Origin: Chalciporus piperatus
Taxonomy: Eukaryota > Basidiomycota > Agaricomycetes > Boletales > Boletaceae
Direction: 5' to 3'
Assembly: GCA_038093975.1 (NCBI GenBank)
Contig: JBBPTG010000003.1
Span: 62,001-126,000, forward strand
Length of the DNA: 64,000 nt
In this document: positions 42,965-55,112 of the stretch, in pieces
Layout of the letters: every line of letters starts with the position of its first letter
How positions within the stretch are numbered: the first letter of the stretch is position 1
Translations under genes and position numbers: made by a program
The notes under the pieces: model-generated
The model's database searches: none
Seen by the model: only the letters and a program-made list of their open reading frames with translations
Told to the model about the DNA's origin: nothing

Positions 42965-43160
42965 TGGATTGAGCTTTGATCAGTTGATAGAGTCCAGAAA
43001 GTCGACGATAGAAGAGCACGAGAAGGTTGTATTAGGGTTGTGGACAGACAAGGGCTGATAGCAACCAAAGATATCTGTTTGATCCATCAAAAATTAAATA
43101 AATAGATTACTTGGTACTTATCCTTGACTTACGGAACGACTTTGCTACTGAACCTCCAGG

Positions 43161-44774
43161 ATGTCCGGATTCACAGATCTTGCAGAAGACATTCTCATTC
43201 GCATCGTTTCCTTTCTCTCGCCGCCAGACATTATCTGTCTTCGACAGGTAAGCGCGGTTGAGCTCACTGGCATTGATATGTTGATTACTGCTGACGCCCG
43301 ATCGGATCGGATCGATGTTCTAGGTCGCTAAGACATTGTATTCAGTGACATACCAGCCCGTTGTTTGGATCCGTGCATACAAAAGTGCAGCACTTCCCCG
43401 ACCTCCAGGACCAAATCTACGTCCCGGCGACAAAGAGGGATTGAAGCTCCTCGAACGTGCATTAGTTCAATCTGCAAAATTGGAACCTTGGTCTACTCGC
43501 AACTTCCATCCGGATGCTGTTCACACATCCCCCAGAGTTGGCGACTCGGACCATGTGGATCAGTGGCATTTCCCGCAATCGGGATCATGGTTTATCACAA
43601 CCATCGAGTCATCCGTAGTCTACCGCAACCTCAACTCGGGCGACCCGCAAACTCATGTCTTGTTTCGTTTGGACGACTCCAGCGGAGGCATCGATCTATT
43701 CCAGTGTGCTGACACGGTCACTCTCGCGGGTCATCCTATTACATACGTGCTTCTCGTGCCTCGGGAAAGTGCTTGTCCATCGTAAGTTTCAATTGTATTG
43801 AACCAGCGACTGATAGCGTGAAACGCGATAGGACCTTGTTGAAGATCGTTGGCCACTTTCGTTCATCGCTATCGCTAGAGTCTGCCATTCCGCTTCCATT
43901 TCCAGGATACCGTGTATTCGGGCGTATGACTGCCGGTCCACGATACGTCTACGTGCATGGTTTCGCGCTGCTCGACGTGACAACGAAGAAGATATACTAT
44001 CTCCCAGCATTCAAGTCTAGCATGGTAAGTTTGATATGTCATCATCCGTCTGGCTATAATAAACTGGAAGCAAAGGCACCGGACATACTTGAGCGTTTGG
44101 CGCGTGACAATAATCACTCGCGCCACGCGGATTTCCTCTTAACAGACACGAATATTCTTGCCGTCTTCTTCAGCCCGGGTGCGGACAGACACATACAGGC
44201 ATTCGGCCTTCCTTCCTTAGTGGAGTGCGATGCTACTGGCGAGGACGAGGGGATGTTACGGATGACACATGAAGGGATATGCAAGAGCATTGTATCACCT
44301 CACTCGGTCCTCCGTGGGAATACGGTCACCAATGTTGGAGGGGTGCAGACGACAGAGATACGAGTGATGAATCACTGTTACATGCATGACGGCGCCTCCG
44401 CCGAAGATGAGTACACTGCCATAGACCTCGTTCTAACTGCATCAAGTTCTCCCGGAATTGGAACGATTACAGTGTCACAATGTACTCCTCTGATCTTTTT
44501 GAAGGATGAAGAGGCGAATCCGCTCAAGATGGGAAGTTCGGACGATGGGTTCGGACGCGGCGTGTGCAACATCCTCAGGGGCTACGGGGAAGAATACTTG
44601 GGCCTTCAAATGTTTTCTGTGGACGCGAGCGGACCAGTTTGTCGGGTTGATGTTGGGCCAAGGAGGGATGTGTCGATGCTTTACGAGTTGAAGTGCGAGA
44701 TGCAATTTGATGTATGGAGTGGCAAGGTTTGCTATGTATTGGATGATATTATCAAGGTACATCAAATTGTATGA
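43161..44774 (+). CDS. F-box protein, paralogue B
   Basis: Three exons (43161-43247, 43324-43781, 43817-44774) sum to 1503 nt, 500 aa. The F-box is in exon 1 (TDLAEDILIRIVSFLS, then DIICLRQ), followed by VAKTLYSVTYQPVVW. The rest aligns with paralogue A (6972-8606) with matching exon boundaries; shared blocks include WIRAYKS.ALPRPPGP.LRPGDKEGL, RMTHEGICK, VLRGNTVTNVGGVQ and FSVDASGPVCRVD. The two intron sequences also share bases around the splice sites, so the duplication is fairly recent. A role as an SCF substrate receptor is inferred from the F-box only. It starts 197 bp from the divergent coronin start. Confidence 0.87.
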
Positions 44775-44949
44775 TTTGATAGTGAATATTCTGACACAAT
44801 ATGTTGGATTGATTGGATTGTAAAGGACCCCCTCGTTCTCAACCTTCCGCCTCAATCAGCACATAACTCCGAATGCTAACCGTCACTCACACGCACGCCC
44901 AGGGTTTGCAAAAAACGCTATGGAAAACCGCAGCGAAGTATGTGAGCGG

Positions 44950-45275
44950 TGACTACCTTGCTCTATGAAGTGGCGTGTGCGGGGGTGCAAAAAATATGAA
45001 CATGCTCATCGCCAGAAGAACTATACAAGGCTTGGGTGGTGGAGGTACCCAGCCGCTCACTGGAATCATCCTAGCGATCTCATCTCCCTCCAAGAACGCG
45101 GTGCCTACGGTGGCTTATATCGGCTGTGAGACCCACTCTGGTCGTGAGATCTATGCAGGGTGAGCTTATTTCTTCTCTGGAGCGTTTGGTGTCTGGCGGC
45201 CTCGGTTGGTCCCGTCGTCGGAGGCAGCCTCGCTTCGCGGGGACAATGGCGGTGGCCATTCTGCAAGTCTAAGGT
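44950..45275 (+). pseudogene. MFS transporter relic
   Basis: Fragments in three frames add up to a stretch typical of fungal drug:H+ antiporters: NMNMLIARRTIQGLGGGGTQ (about 44996-45055), LQERGAYGG in a shifted frame (about 45087-45115), then SVGPVVGGSLASRGQWRW (about 45203-45256). Several frameshifts and the absence of the other ten or so helices show a decayed remnant. It lies between F-box paralogue B and the FAD oxidase. Confidence 0.7.
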
Positions 45276-45353
45276 CTCCCACTGCATAGTGCGATCAAGA
45301 ACGAGGACTCGAATGGGACGTTACTGGTACATAGCACAGACGAGCGGAGTGGA

Positions 45354-47328
45354 TTAGTTACGAACTGCGCTTCGCTCCCAGGTGAGGTATCGAGTAGGAA
45401 GCCACTCAGGTTGACTCCACGCAGTACCAGCTAGTTCAGAAACGATCATCTGCGCGACAACCTCGGCGCTGAAATTCCAAGTTTTCACTTTACTGACAGA
45501 CACGATATGAAGATCTTACCATCCAAATGCACGCGGCATTCCATGCCCCGTATAACCAGCTGAAATGAACTGTCCCTCGTACTCCGCGGGATCGCCTCTT
45601 AATAATTTGTCCACGGGCCCGACCTGAATAGGTTAATTTGAGCCTGAATAAGATCCGACTCGGACGGTCAAGCACATACAAACGGGTCTCCCATCGAGGT
45701 GTAGCCCATGATACCAGTCTTTCAAAGGGTTCATCAGAGATTGATTTGACTGGAAGAGTGTGAAAGCTACCCATTCCATCTCAGGCTCTCTCCCTCGTTC
45801 GAACTTGCCCTTGAAGACTGCAGGGAGGAATTCCCGCAATGCTTCTCCCACCGTGGGGTTACAAGAAGAATCGTCATCTATGTACAGTTCGAAAGAAGGG
45901 CGAGCGGCTTCCCTTCCTCCTCCCAAGACAATCAAAGGGTTCTCGTCGGCTTTCTTCAACGGGCGAGGGAACCAATACTCAAATCCCTGATCGAACGGTT
46001 AACGAACGGTGAGCTTCCAAGGGTGAATGAAGAACCTCATTTCCTCCCCATCCGTTGGTCTTGATTTGTTCTGCACCGACAGATGCCCTTGTCGCGATGA
46101 TCTGTCCGCGGACGGGAACGATGCCATCGGGGCCGGATAGGAATGGCAAGAGATGCGAGGCATGAGCATTCGTCGCATGAACAATGCGCGAGCAGGCAAT
46201 AGAACCTCGGGGCGTCGACAACGTATATTCTCGAGTCGATGTGTCATTCGTCAACAATGCCTTTGCGATTGACGTTACAGGCGTGCGGGTATGCAATGCC
46301 AAATCGAAATGTGGACCCGTACGTTCCTTCGCGCGGCGATAAAGTTTAGTGACGAGTTTGAGCGGCCACACGTTATGACCTGGAATTTTCACCGCCGGAT
46401 AATTCGTACCAAAAGTCTGACGAAACAAACGATCGGCCATCAGTTCGGCGGAAGATCGGCACCAGAGTCTTACAGCTTCTACTTCAGCCTTGTCTAATTC
46501 GACAACACCATCTAGACCCCAGCCTGCGTCTTGGGCAGCCTTGAAATTGAGCTTTGCTCCCTTGACTTCGTCCTCGGTAAACAGAAGGCCAATGTGACCG
46601 CCATTCACTAGATCGACATCGTCTGCCCATCCATTCTCCTCGATTATCTCGACGAGAGAGTTTACAGTGTGGGCTTCTAGCGCGTAGGAGCGTTTCGCTT
46701 CTTCAGCACCGAACTTGGTAGCTCGAGAGTGGAATTCTGAGAATGCAGCAGGGGTAAGATGCCCCCCATTCCGACCTTACCATTCGGAGTTCGCATAATC
46801 GAGGGTGGGATGAGATCCTGAGCTTTCCAGCCAGTCAAAGGGCTCACCAGTCGCCCCTGCGCCTGAGATGACTCGATGTCAGGTCATTCTTACCATCGTA
46901 CGTACAAGCGTGATCTGCGCTTCAACAAGACGGGGACATGGAAGACACTCACAAAAGTCCCTAGCCTCGAGAATGACCACCTTCAGTATGCCTGCATGGT
47001 TCTCCGCGACTGCCTCAGAGAGGTGGTATGCCACTCCGACACCAGTTATACCAGAACCAATGATGCAAATGTCTGCGTCTGTCGTTAAAGGACCTTCGCT
47101 ACCCTCGCGCGCAAGTGGGTTTGCATCGGGAGATGAATGCGTCCAGAACGAGTGCGTCGGGTTCGGTGACGGCAGGCCAGCTGGTTTTTGGTTTGGAGTG
47201 GAGAAGATTCTTTGGTGGTTCTTCCACTCATTGAGAGGGACTGGTAGTGGTTGGGCCGTCGCTGTCGGGAACGCCATGATGATGATCAACGTCGATAAAA
47301 TCCCTGAGCACGCCCAATTCGCCCGCAT
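45354..47328 (-). CDS. FAD-dependent oxidoreductase (DAO family), full copy
   Basis: Members oxidise amines or amino acids with FAD. The N-terminus holds THSFWTH and the Rossmann motif CIIGSGITGVGVAYHL, then EARDFC. A 15-nt exon and the next exon rebuild AGATGRNGGHLTP, the flavin-contact block of the family. The middle includes VNGGHIGLLFTEDEV and GSIACSRIVHATNAHASHLLP. Toward the end: VLGGGREA, then the rebuilt region near 45540 (EYEGQFISAGYTGHGMPRAFG), which is the C-terminal FAD-binding GYTGHGM motif. The stop is at 45354. Start choice is uncertain: Met at 47328 gives a hydrophobic, signal-like leader, Met at 47276 is shorter. A 5' fragment duplicate lies at 34614-35395. Confidence 0.85.
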
Positions 47329-47485
47329 GGTAAAGGTCCAAAGCCGATATGAAATCCATGTGCAGCCATGTGCGTTCTATTTACATCCGAGGACGAGTAC
47401 ACAAGTCACCCAAGTGATAATAAATAACACGAGAAATCCAGATGCAACCAAGTCATAAAAAATGACTAAAGGTAAAAAGATCCAA

Positions 47486-48555
47486 CTAGATTTCCATCGT
47501 CCGTAGCATGTCGGCAAAAGAATTCATTTGTTCTTTTTTCTTGGCCTTCTTCTCTTCTCGACGCTTGGACATTGGCTACTAGTCATCAGCATCGTCGCAA
47601 CCTCAGTCGTGAAGACAGCTCAGAGATGTCTGAAGCACTCACCTGCGCTCTGTCGGCCGATTGTTGACCACCCCGTTGTGTCCTTCGTCGAGAGAAGTCC
47701 TCCCAGACTGGAGTAAACTCGCGAACGACCGCCTCGACCGAGTCTCTTCCGTCCACCTCCATTCCACCATAAGGTTCCCTGACCCACTTCTTGCTCCTCC
47801 TCACGTCTCCTCCAAATATCTCCCTGAGAACTTCAATTGCACAGTACACAAACCACGCACTGCGCAACTCCCCGGACAAAGCCGACGGTAGGTGGTGACG
47901 ATTGAGCGCCACTAGCAACGCTGCGAAGTGACCGACAGACGGCGCTTTTGATGGTTTGGGAAACTTGATAGCATGAATCTCCGCCCAGCTCGAGATGTGC
48001 CGCGTTACACATCGATCAGTCCCATCGTACGACAACTTGACTCTATCGCGGATCGGTGGACTACGTGGAGCGTTCCGGTCGATGGGTCCATTCTGGTATA
48101 TGGTCCCATCTGAACATACAGATGATACGTCTGATGTGGCAGGGTCTCGGTCTACGTGCATGATGGCTTCCTTTCCTGAAGGATGTTGGATGTACACGAG
48201 AAGGAACTCGTGTTGTGACCCAGACATCGCCCGACAGTGTACGATCCTGCGAATTCGACATTCCTTACTAATACTGTCTGGTAGAGCCTGTATGCTGTTA
48301 GCCCACAAGCCGGTGGGAGCATTGTATTCTGTGGAGGGAAAGAGTGCGAGAGGAAGCGATTTACTTGAAGAGCTGTGGTCTGTTCGAGGCTTTCCAAGCC
48401 GGAGAAAGGCCAGAAAACCCATGTCGCGGGCCAACTTGGATCGAGAGTTTCACTGACGACTCTAGAAATTTGTGAAAAAATAAAAGTGGTTCCGGGCGGC
48501 ATGAGCAGCGACTCACTTCGTCTACCACAACATCAAGCCCAACCCAACTCGGCAT
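47486..48555 (-). CDS. Uncharacterised protein, 310 aa
   Basis: Three exons (48555-48517, 48446-47643, 47575-47486) sum to 933 nt. The first exon encodes MPSWVGLDVVVDE; the second a globular region (MGFLAFLRLGKPRTDHSSSS, EFLLVYIQHPSGKEAIMHVDRD, HFAALLVALNRHHLPSALSGELR) ending in an Arg-rich segment. The last exon is a Lys/Glu-rich helix (KRREEKKAKKKEQMNSFADML). No catalytic or binding motif is recognisable. The central block resembles lineage-specific proteins of unknown function common in Agaricomycetes (impression only). No sign of decay. Confidence 0.7.
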
Positions 48556-49207
48556 CAACTGTAACTTAAGTATGACACCAAGGTCTCCGCCCAGACGATT
48601 ACACCGCTTCCGCAGCCCGGCCGATGCGGCTCGGTATTGCCCGGTCTATAATTGGACATCGAATCACGAGAACCTCTGAGTCTTAGAGCCTCTTGCGGTG
48701 GTACAGTAAGCTTCAAACTCACTCCATCCACCACAACGCCGCCCTTCGCTACGTCATGAGGTATGTTTTGGTGCCCCCCAGATGGAATTTACGCGCCTCG
48801 TGTAGGTGTCAAGCTTCTGAATCTGATCATGCACTTCAATGCAGGCCGGCCCGGCTCGACGATGATGGCACAAATTACGTAGAAAAGCCCTCGAAAATCT
48901 CACATCGGTACAGCAGCACACACGGTTATTTCACAACCAATTCAGTGTCACACCCGGGCCCTCAGTTTATCAGACAGAAGAACAGTGTGTCTGGAATCCT
49001 GGATTGTTACCAGGTTTCGCCCGTTCCCAAATCTAGTTGAGATATGAGCATCTTATCCCACAGAGCCGCATCAGGCAAGCATAGAAAGTTAATGTCCAAG
49101 AAACAAGTAAGGACTGTGTATTAGATATATCGTTGTAGGCTACAGCGGTAGTGAAGGTGGTCCATGGTTCCCGATGTACATAGATGACCATCAGCTACAG
49201 AACAAGA
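48556..49207. other. Intergenic, nothing supported
   Basis: Promoter side of the 310-aa gene and 3' side of the membrane-protein gene. No credible coding frame, RNA or repeat was seen. Confidence 0.4.
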
Positions 49208-50678
49208 TCATGAAGAATCTGATGCAGAGAGGTCAAAGTCCTCGCTTGAAGATCTCGGTTCCGGAGTATCCCGTGGAGTGTCGCTCCACTCAGGACAGGA
49301 ATGGCTCGCTTTACTTGTAGTCATCTCGAAGCCGCCCGACCAAGTGCTTCTCGGTGAACCCACCTCCGTAGCGCTTCCTTCGCTCACCAAGGAACCCTCT
49401 CCAATATCAATCTGCGAGGTGAGTTGAAGACTCCCTTTCACGGTGTCACCGAGATCCCCTTCATCACGAACGAGCTTCTCGTGATTCACAATTATCCTAC
49501 CAATCTGAGAGGTTTGTTCAAATTGTCAGAGGAATTCGTGACTGATTGCAAGCAAGAAACTCACGGACACCCAAAGTACGCATACCAACCAACTGTGGAG
49601 GACGGATGAGTACGACAGGCCGCGAGTTGGAGATCGCAAGGCACCCACTAGTAGGTGATATTGCCGCTCATCGTGGGCCGTATGACCTCAAGCGAGCAGA
49701 GGGTCAAGAATAACATTATGGCTGGCCATGTCAGCTTGCTAACGAGATGCCAGCGAGATAGGCTTACCCGAAATCGCGAACAGCGACAGTGCTGAGTCCC
49801 GGATGACTACCCGTCCAACACCACGCCGAGTCCAAGTGTCCGGTAGACGAAGATATTTCCAGAAGGTCATAAAGAAAATAACCATGTTCGTCGTCATGGT
49901 TGTTGCACTGAACTCGCTCGTCAGTTACTACTTTACGCCAGAGAATTAACCTCACCCGAAAAATGCATTTCCAGAACTGCTCCTGATGATCAGGCATGTA
50001 TCCGTGTGCATAACAGCGGGGAAAGAAAACCGGGCGCTGACACCCAGAGAAGCCACTTGACCAGCGGCGAACATGACTAACACCAATAGGATATACCGAC
50101 TCTGTAAGAAGAGGGCATAGACTGCATTCTTAGTGAGGGATTCAGACGATGGATAATGGATGAACACCTACTGCGATGCATTAGTGTTCCCTCAACGGAC
50201 GCGAGAAGGAACTGCACCACAAGTGCTTGGTATGAAAACCATGCACGACACCCAGCTTGTGTGGTTGGGATTCCAAAGTACATGCGGGTAGTGAAGCAGA
50301 CATTAAATCTAGAATACGCAACGTTATCGAACAAGAAGAACATATGATACGAGATTAAACTTACATTTGACTAACCATCCCAATGGTCCGGGCGAGCATA
50401 TAGATTCTTGCATACCAAGAGGAAGGCACCCTCCTAGGACAGCGCTGCGTTAATGAGCACCGCTTGCACGAAGAAAAACTCACGGCCATATGTACTTGAT
50501 TTCATCGCGTATAAGCCATCCGAAATCAACAATCATGACAGCCAACGATAGCGCTTTGTGTCAACAGGTGAAGTTAGAAATATTGTCAATCCTTGTGATT
50601 CCGAAGGAACTCACAAGCTGAGATAACGACCCTCAGAGCCGCATTCTTAATATCGTCGGTGCTGGCCGGCGCAACCAT
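49208..50678 (-). CDS. DUF6533-type multi-pass membrane protein
   Basis: A gene of many short exons. The start (MVAPASTDDIKNAALR) leads to LAVMIVDFGWLIRDEIKYIW, the hallmark first-loop pattern of DUF6533 proteins, followed by further hydrophobic helices: RFNVCFTTRMYFG, ALVVQFLLASVEG, LFLQSRYILLVLVMFAAGQV, NMVIFFMTFWKYLRLP and KLTWPAIMLFLTLCSLEV. The tail after the last helix is hydrophilic (NHEKLVRDEGDLGDTVKG) and ends in SASDSS. Seven helices are likely, giving a receptor-like layout found in large numbers in mushrooms and relatives; ligand and function are unknown. Exon joins were placed by family resemblance and not summed. Confidence 0.7.
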
Positions 50679-51945
50679 CACAGGTCAAGTTGGTAGTGCG
50701 ATCGAAAACTTGGATGGTCGATCAAAGGTTGAACGAAAGAGTAGTCTCCGCTAGCAGCGAAGACAGCGAGAAGCGTCAGTAACTCAATTGCTTTTTTGAC
50801 GGACCAAGTTGGGTGAGTCGAGAATGAACGCGTCAGGATTGAATCCACCGCATACTTATATGTCAGTATGTATGGCCTTCTCGGCGGTCACAGTCCAGGC
50901 TCAAGCGCTCACCCTGGACGGTTACGGTAAAAGTGTCAACCGAGGTTTACTCCTTTTAGAGTTGGCACCCCAGTCCGCTCGGGTTGAGACAATTTAATTC
51001 CAAATACATTTTCTCGGTTGGTGTTGTGTGCAATGGCAGTAGGGAAGATCGTCACGGTGGAGTCTACTTGGGGGTACATCAGCCTGCCGAGAAACTCGAA
51101 ACTTTTCGTGCCCGTTTTTCTTTATGGCTAGAGCATCAGGTAATTCCCTTATTTGTGAAGAGTCAACCAATCAGAGCTCACAAATCATGCCAAAAGACTC
51201 GTCAAAAGCGTTACGTGACTATGCTGCTCGACCGATGTAGGTGATAGTAAGTATGTAGTTTGCTATCGACGTGCCAAGATGGTGGGACATCGAAGCGTGA
51301 ATGAAACTTTTTAACTCTCATGCTGCTCGTGCCAGAATTCTGGTATGCGCGGCCTAGCTCGTTTACGAACGACTCACCTAGCCCCATTGCAATTAACAAC
51401 ACAAAGTTAGCTGCGCTCGGGTGAGGCGGAGAAGTATGTACTACGCCAAGGACCTTGTGTATCGGCGTGGAATATCTGAAATTACTCATTGGTTACAGGG
51501 GTTGCTTTTAGTTTGAACCTCTGAGAAAAGAATATCAGAAGGCGCTCTTGAAAGTTTGATCTCGCCTAACGAACGGGGAATGACTCGTCGGGAGTGCGGC
51601 ATAGTAGTGCAATGTGCTTTTCTTTCGAATCACATTGGAACAACTCGGAGACAGTCACTGGCAGTGCTAAGACGACCGGGATTACGGAAGTGTAGCACAT
51701 TATTCGAGCGAAAAGGTTTCCTAGTACTACATGACGTTCGGTCCGAATCTGCGAAACAGACTACAGTGGTGTCAAAAAGATTTTTCTGCATTGTGGAGGG
51801 TCACAATATCTAAATGGATGATACCTCTTTGTCACAGCCTGCCCATCGCGTCTCCTTAGACCGAAGAATAGTTGCCGATCAAAGAGCCGACCTGAACAGT
51901 CAGGTAAGTATACGGTACAAATGACAGGTGTGAGCGAGATTACCG
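50679..51945. other. Intergenic, nothing supported
   Basis: About 1.3 kb between the membrane-protein start and the 74-aa ORF. Only short frames with no protein-like composition occur; no tRNA, repeat or relic could be identified. Confidence 0.4.
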
Positions 51946-52170
51946 TCATAGGCCGCGTCTGCTTTGGCGTTCTCGGGTCCGTTGCTCCTTGAGAGACTGA
52001 CTGAGCTTTACGAGCTGGGCAGTCATTGTACTGTCACCGCCCTTCGAGGGCGTGCTACGAGTCTGGAAGTCGTTCAAGAATTCGTCGACATGGGCTAGAG
52101 TGGCCTTGAGGGATAGCGGCGAAGAAGAGATTGCTTGGATGCGTACTGGAGAACGAGCGACATCATCCAT
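51946..52170 (-). CDS. Small uncharacterised protein, 74 aa, divergent from ERG9
   Basis: A single-exon frame with Met at 52170. The composition is protein-like: SPLSLKATLAHVDEFLNDF, then a Ser/Thr spacer and a charged helix MTAQLVKLSQSLKEQRTRERQ suited to a coiled coil. It is 223 bp head-to-head with ERG9, so the two may share a promoter. No family recognised; small subunits of kinetochore or trafficking complexes look like this, but nothing in the sequence decides it. It could also be the last exon of a longer gene. Confidence 0.45.
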   Translation of the reverse strand: MDDVARSPVRIQAISSSPLSLKATLAHVDEFLNDFQTRSTPSKGGDSTMTAQLVKLSQSLKEQRTRERQSRRGL

Positions 52171-52393
52171 CTTTGAACGTTGAACGTTGCAAAACGCCAG
52201 CCGATGGAATTGATCTGTCGATGGATGCGCAAGTTTGGCCGAGTCGTGTAGAGTTAATTACCATATATGGTAATGGTACGACCAACGAATAATTTCTCTG
52301 AGCTCAGCGGTCAACGTTTCAACGCTTCATTCTTACGCTCATCAGGTTGTGCACCGTTGTCTTTCTCCATTCGTTCTTTCTTGTCTCTTAACC

Positions 52394-54097
52394 ATGGCTC
52401 GCGGAAAAATTGCTTCCATGCTGGGTTTGTTGGTCACACATCCTAACGAGTTCAGGATCCTCCTCCAGTTTTACGTCTTCCACGAGCAAAAGCGAGATAT
52501 CACTGCGCAGCAGGAGCACCCTACTTCGGGATGGGATAGAGAAACAATGCGTCGGTGCTGGGCGTTTTTGGACTTGACAAGTAGAAGTTTCGCGGCAGTC
52601 ATCAAGGAGCTCGATGGGGACCTCGCCCGAACGGTGAGTATCCGTTCTTTGCCGCCTTGTTGGGGCAATTATACTGCCCACCTTCGTTTACTACCCCTCT
52701 GACTTCATTGACACGACATTGTGCAGATTTGTATATATTACCTCGTGCTTCGTGGGCTAGATACCATCGAGGACGACATGTCGATACCCGACGAGATCAA
52801 GCAGCCTCTTTTACGGTCGTTCCACGAGAAAACAACTACTCCAGGTTGGAATTTTACCGAAAATGGCATGAAGGAGAAAGACCGCCAGCTTTTAATCGAG
52901 TATTCCTCCGTGGTTGACGAAGTAAACCTCCTCAAGCAAGAGTAAGCCACCATTCCGACAAACTACGCCCTTATTGACGACTGAAACAGGTACAAAGAAA
53001 TCATCTTGGACATCTGTAAGAAAATGGAGATTGGTATGGCAGACTATGCCCACAAGGCCGTTACGACGGGCTCGGTATATCTCGAGACTGTCGCAGAGTA
53101 TGACCTTTATTGCCACTATGTTGCCGGGCTCGTAGGCGAAGGCCTTACCCGCATCTGGTCAGCTTCTGGCAAGGAGGCCCCATGGCTCTGTCAAGAACTC
53201 GAGCTCGCCAACTCCATGGGCCTACTTCTCCAAAAAACAAACATCATTCGTGACTTCCGGGAGGATGTCGAGGAACGTCGTTTCTTCTGGCCTAGAGAGA
53301 TCTGGGGTAAATATGGATTCCAGGAAATGAAGGATTTGTACGAGAAAGGGGACGTGGAGCATGCAACCTGGATACAGAGCGGAATGATCTTGGACGCTCT
53401 CCGCCACGCATGCGACTCGCTGGACTACCTCAGGTTACTCAAGAACCAAAGCGTATTCGTGTTCTGCGCCGTACCTGTTTGTATGGCTATGGCGACTTTG
53501 ACGTTATGTTTCATGAACCCGGAGATGTTCCAACACAACATCAAGATCAGGAAAGCGGAAGCTGCTGGCGTACGACTCTTGTACCTCGCATTGCCTTCTC
53601 AGCTGATTACCCGCACTTTGCAGCTAATCATGCGGTCAACAAATACCCGCGAAGTCGCCCTCATCTTTCGAGAATACGCCCGCAAGATCCACCACAAGGC
53701 AAACCCACAAGATCCTAACTTCCTCCGGATATCAGTCATGTGTTGCAAGGTAGCCGCTTCCCCTTGTTTCCACCGGTCAATGACTCAGTATCATTTACAG
53801 ATCGAACAATGGTACGAGCAAAACTACCCTTCCTTCGTCATGCTGGGACAAGGCGGTGTCACGTTTGACCCCGAAGACAAGCGGTCAGCCGTGGTGAAGC
53901 TGGAGGAAAAACAGTTGAAGGAGAAGCGGCAGGGCAAGGCTCCCCCACCTGGAGCTGTGACTGGGATGCCACCTTGGGAATTGATTGCTTTTGTCGTTTG
54001 TGCCTTTGCGTTGGTTTTTGGTCTCAGCGGTGGTATCTTCTATATCATCATCAAGATGTTCGGCGAGCAGAACGGACTCGGTTCCACTGACTTTTGA
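52394..54097 (+). CDS. ERG9: Squalene synthase (farnesyl-diphosphate farnesyltransferase)
   Basis: Four exons (52394-52633, 52727-52941, 52990-53749, 53801-54097) sum to 1512 nt, 503 aa. The enzyme joins two farnesyl diphosphates to presqualene diphosphate and reduces it to squalene, the first committed step to ergosterol, on the ER. Visible: [15 protein letters not shown] (first Asp-rich site), [34 protein letters not shown] (second Asp-rich site) and a C-terminal membrane anchor ([19 protein letters not shown]) with a cytosol-facing catalytic domain. The start ACCATGG is a strong context. The third intron is 51 bp and in frame, so an unspliced form would still be readable. Confidence 0.97.
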
Positions 54098-55112
54098 AGG
54101 TGGACTTGATAGAGAAGATATATTATACCATGTTGGCTTTCTATTATATAATTCGTACTTATCGACATTTTGGTTTCTGAGCTAGAAGGCTGGGCATAGG
54201 CACTCTACTCAAGTTACGCTGTTGCTGGAGCCGATCCGGGAATTTGACCCCCGCATACGATCGGATGGTGTGACAACGCCGCAAGATCTTACTCTTAAAT
54301 TTGATAACGTTGATCAAACAAACAAGATTCAGGGCATACCTGAATAGTACGGTCAAAGTTCAGGAGATTAAGAGGATGCAACATCCCCAGGATACGGATA
54401 TATGAAGTTACCTACCAATAAGTACTGCTGGAAGGATCGAAAATGAGGCTGTCCCTGCGTTCACGTTAACGTTCCTAGCTGACCTTACCCACGGGCGCAT
54501 CAGACAAAGATAGTAATATCAAAATTTCACGAAGGTTGTTGGACACAGATGGAACGCCGGAGCCAGGTCTGCGGTTCGGTTCAATCCTCGAGTCCCCGTC
54601 TTTGGCATTCACCTTGATAACAGGTTGACGGTCGCAGGTTGCGTAGTAGTAGATGAAGGAACGAAATGCGACGTACCGTGGCCCACTTTCAGATTCTCAA
54701 GGTTTCGCAAACGAATAATAGCCGACATTCAAAGACGATTCGGCTTTTCCACGACTCGAACATCATGCCATGGCCACCTGGGTCTTGCCTTTGACCTGCC
54801 GGGCCCTTGGCCGCACGAATCGCAATGTCCGATCAATCGATCCTCAATTCAGAGACAGTAGCTCGTCTATGTATAACTTGATGCATGATGCGGCCGCATG
54901 AGGTAAATGAGGCTTTGACATTAGCCAATAAATTATTGGTGTGACATGCAGTGGTGTTGGTGACAGAGCGGCGATGATGTACTGATACAGCCCTTTGCCA
55001 CTGAAAGCACAGCCAACAGATCCTGTGTAAATAATTTGAGCTAGATACGAAAAGATACGGGATAGGATGAGGGGGAGGTAGGGAGCGTGTTGAGCGACGA
55101 TGAGACGGATGA
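54098..55112. other. Convergent intergenic region, nothing supported
   Basis: Lies between the 3' ends of ERG9 and the laccase, so it should hold two terminators. A tRNA-like phrase on the minus strand near 54235-54300 does not fold (see rejected items). Confidence 0.4.

Noticed and set aside
53750..53800. In-frame 17-residue insertion in squalene synthase
   Set aside because: It has GT...AG ends and removal restores the family sequence, so it is an intron of length divisible by three.
54235..54300. tRNA-like phrase on the minus strand (a T-arm-like CGGGG...TCCCG)
   Set aside because: The acceptor and anticodon stems do not pair in any placement I tried, and the T-loop lacks the canonical TTC.
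54570..54605. GGTTCAATCC resembling a tRNA B box
   Set aside because: One base short of the consensus, with no A box or cloverleaf upstream.
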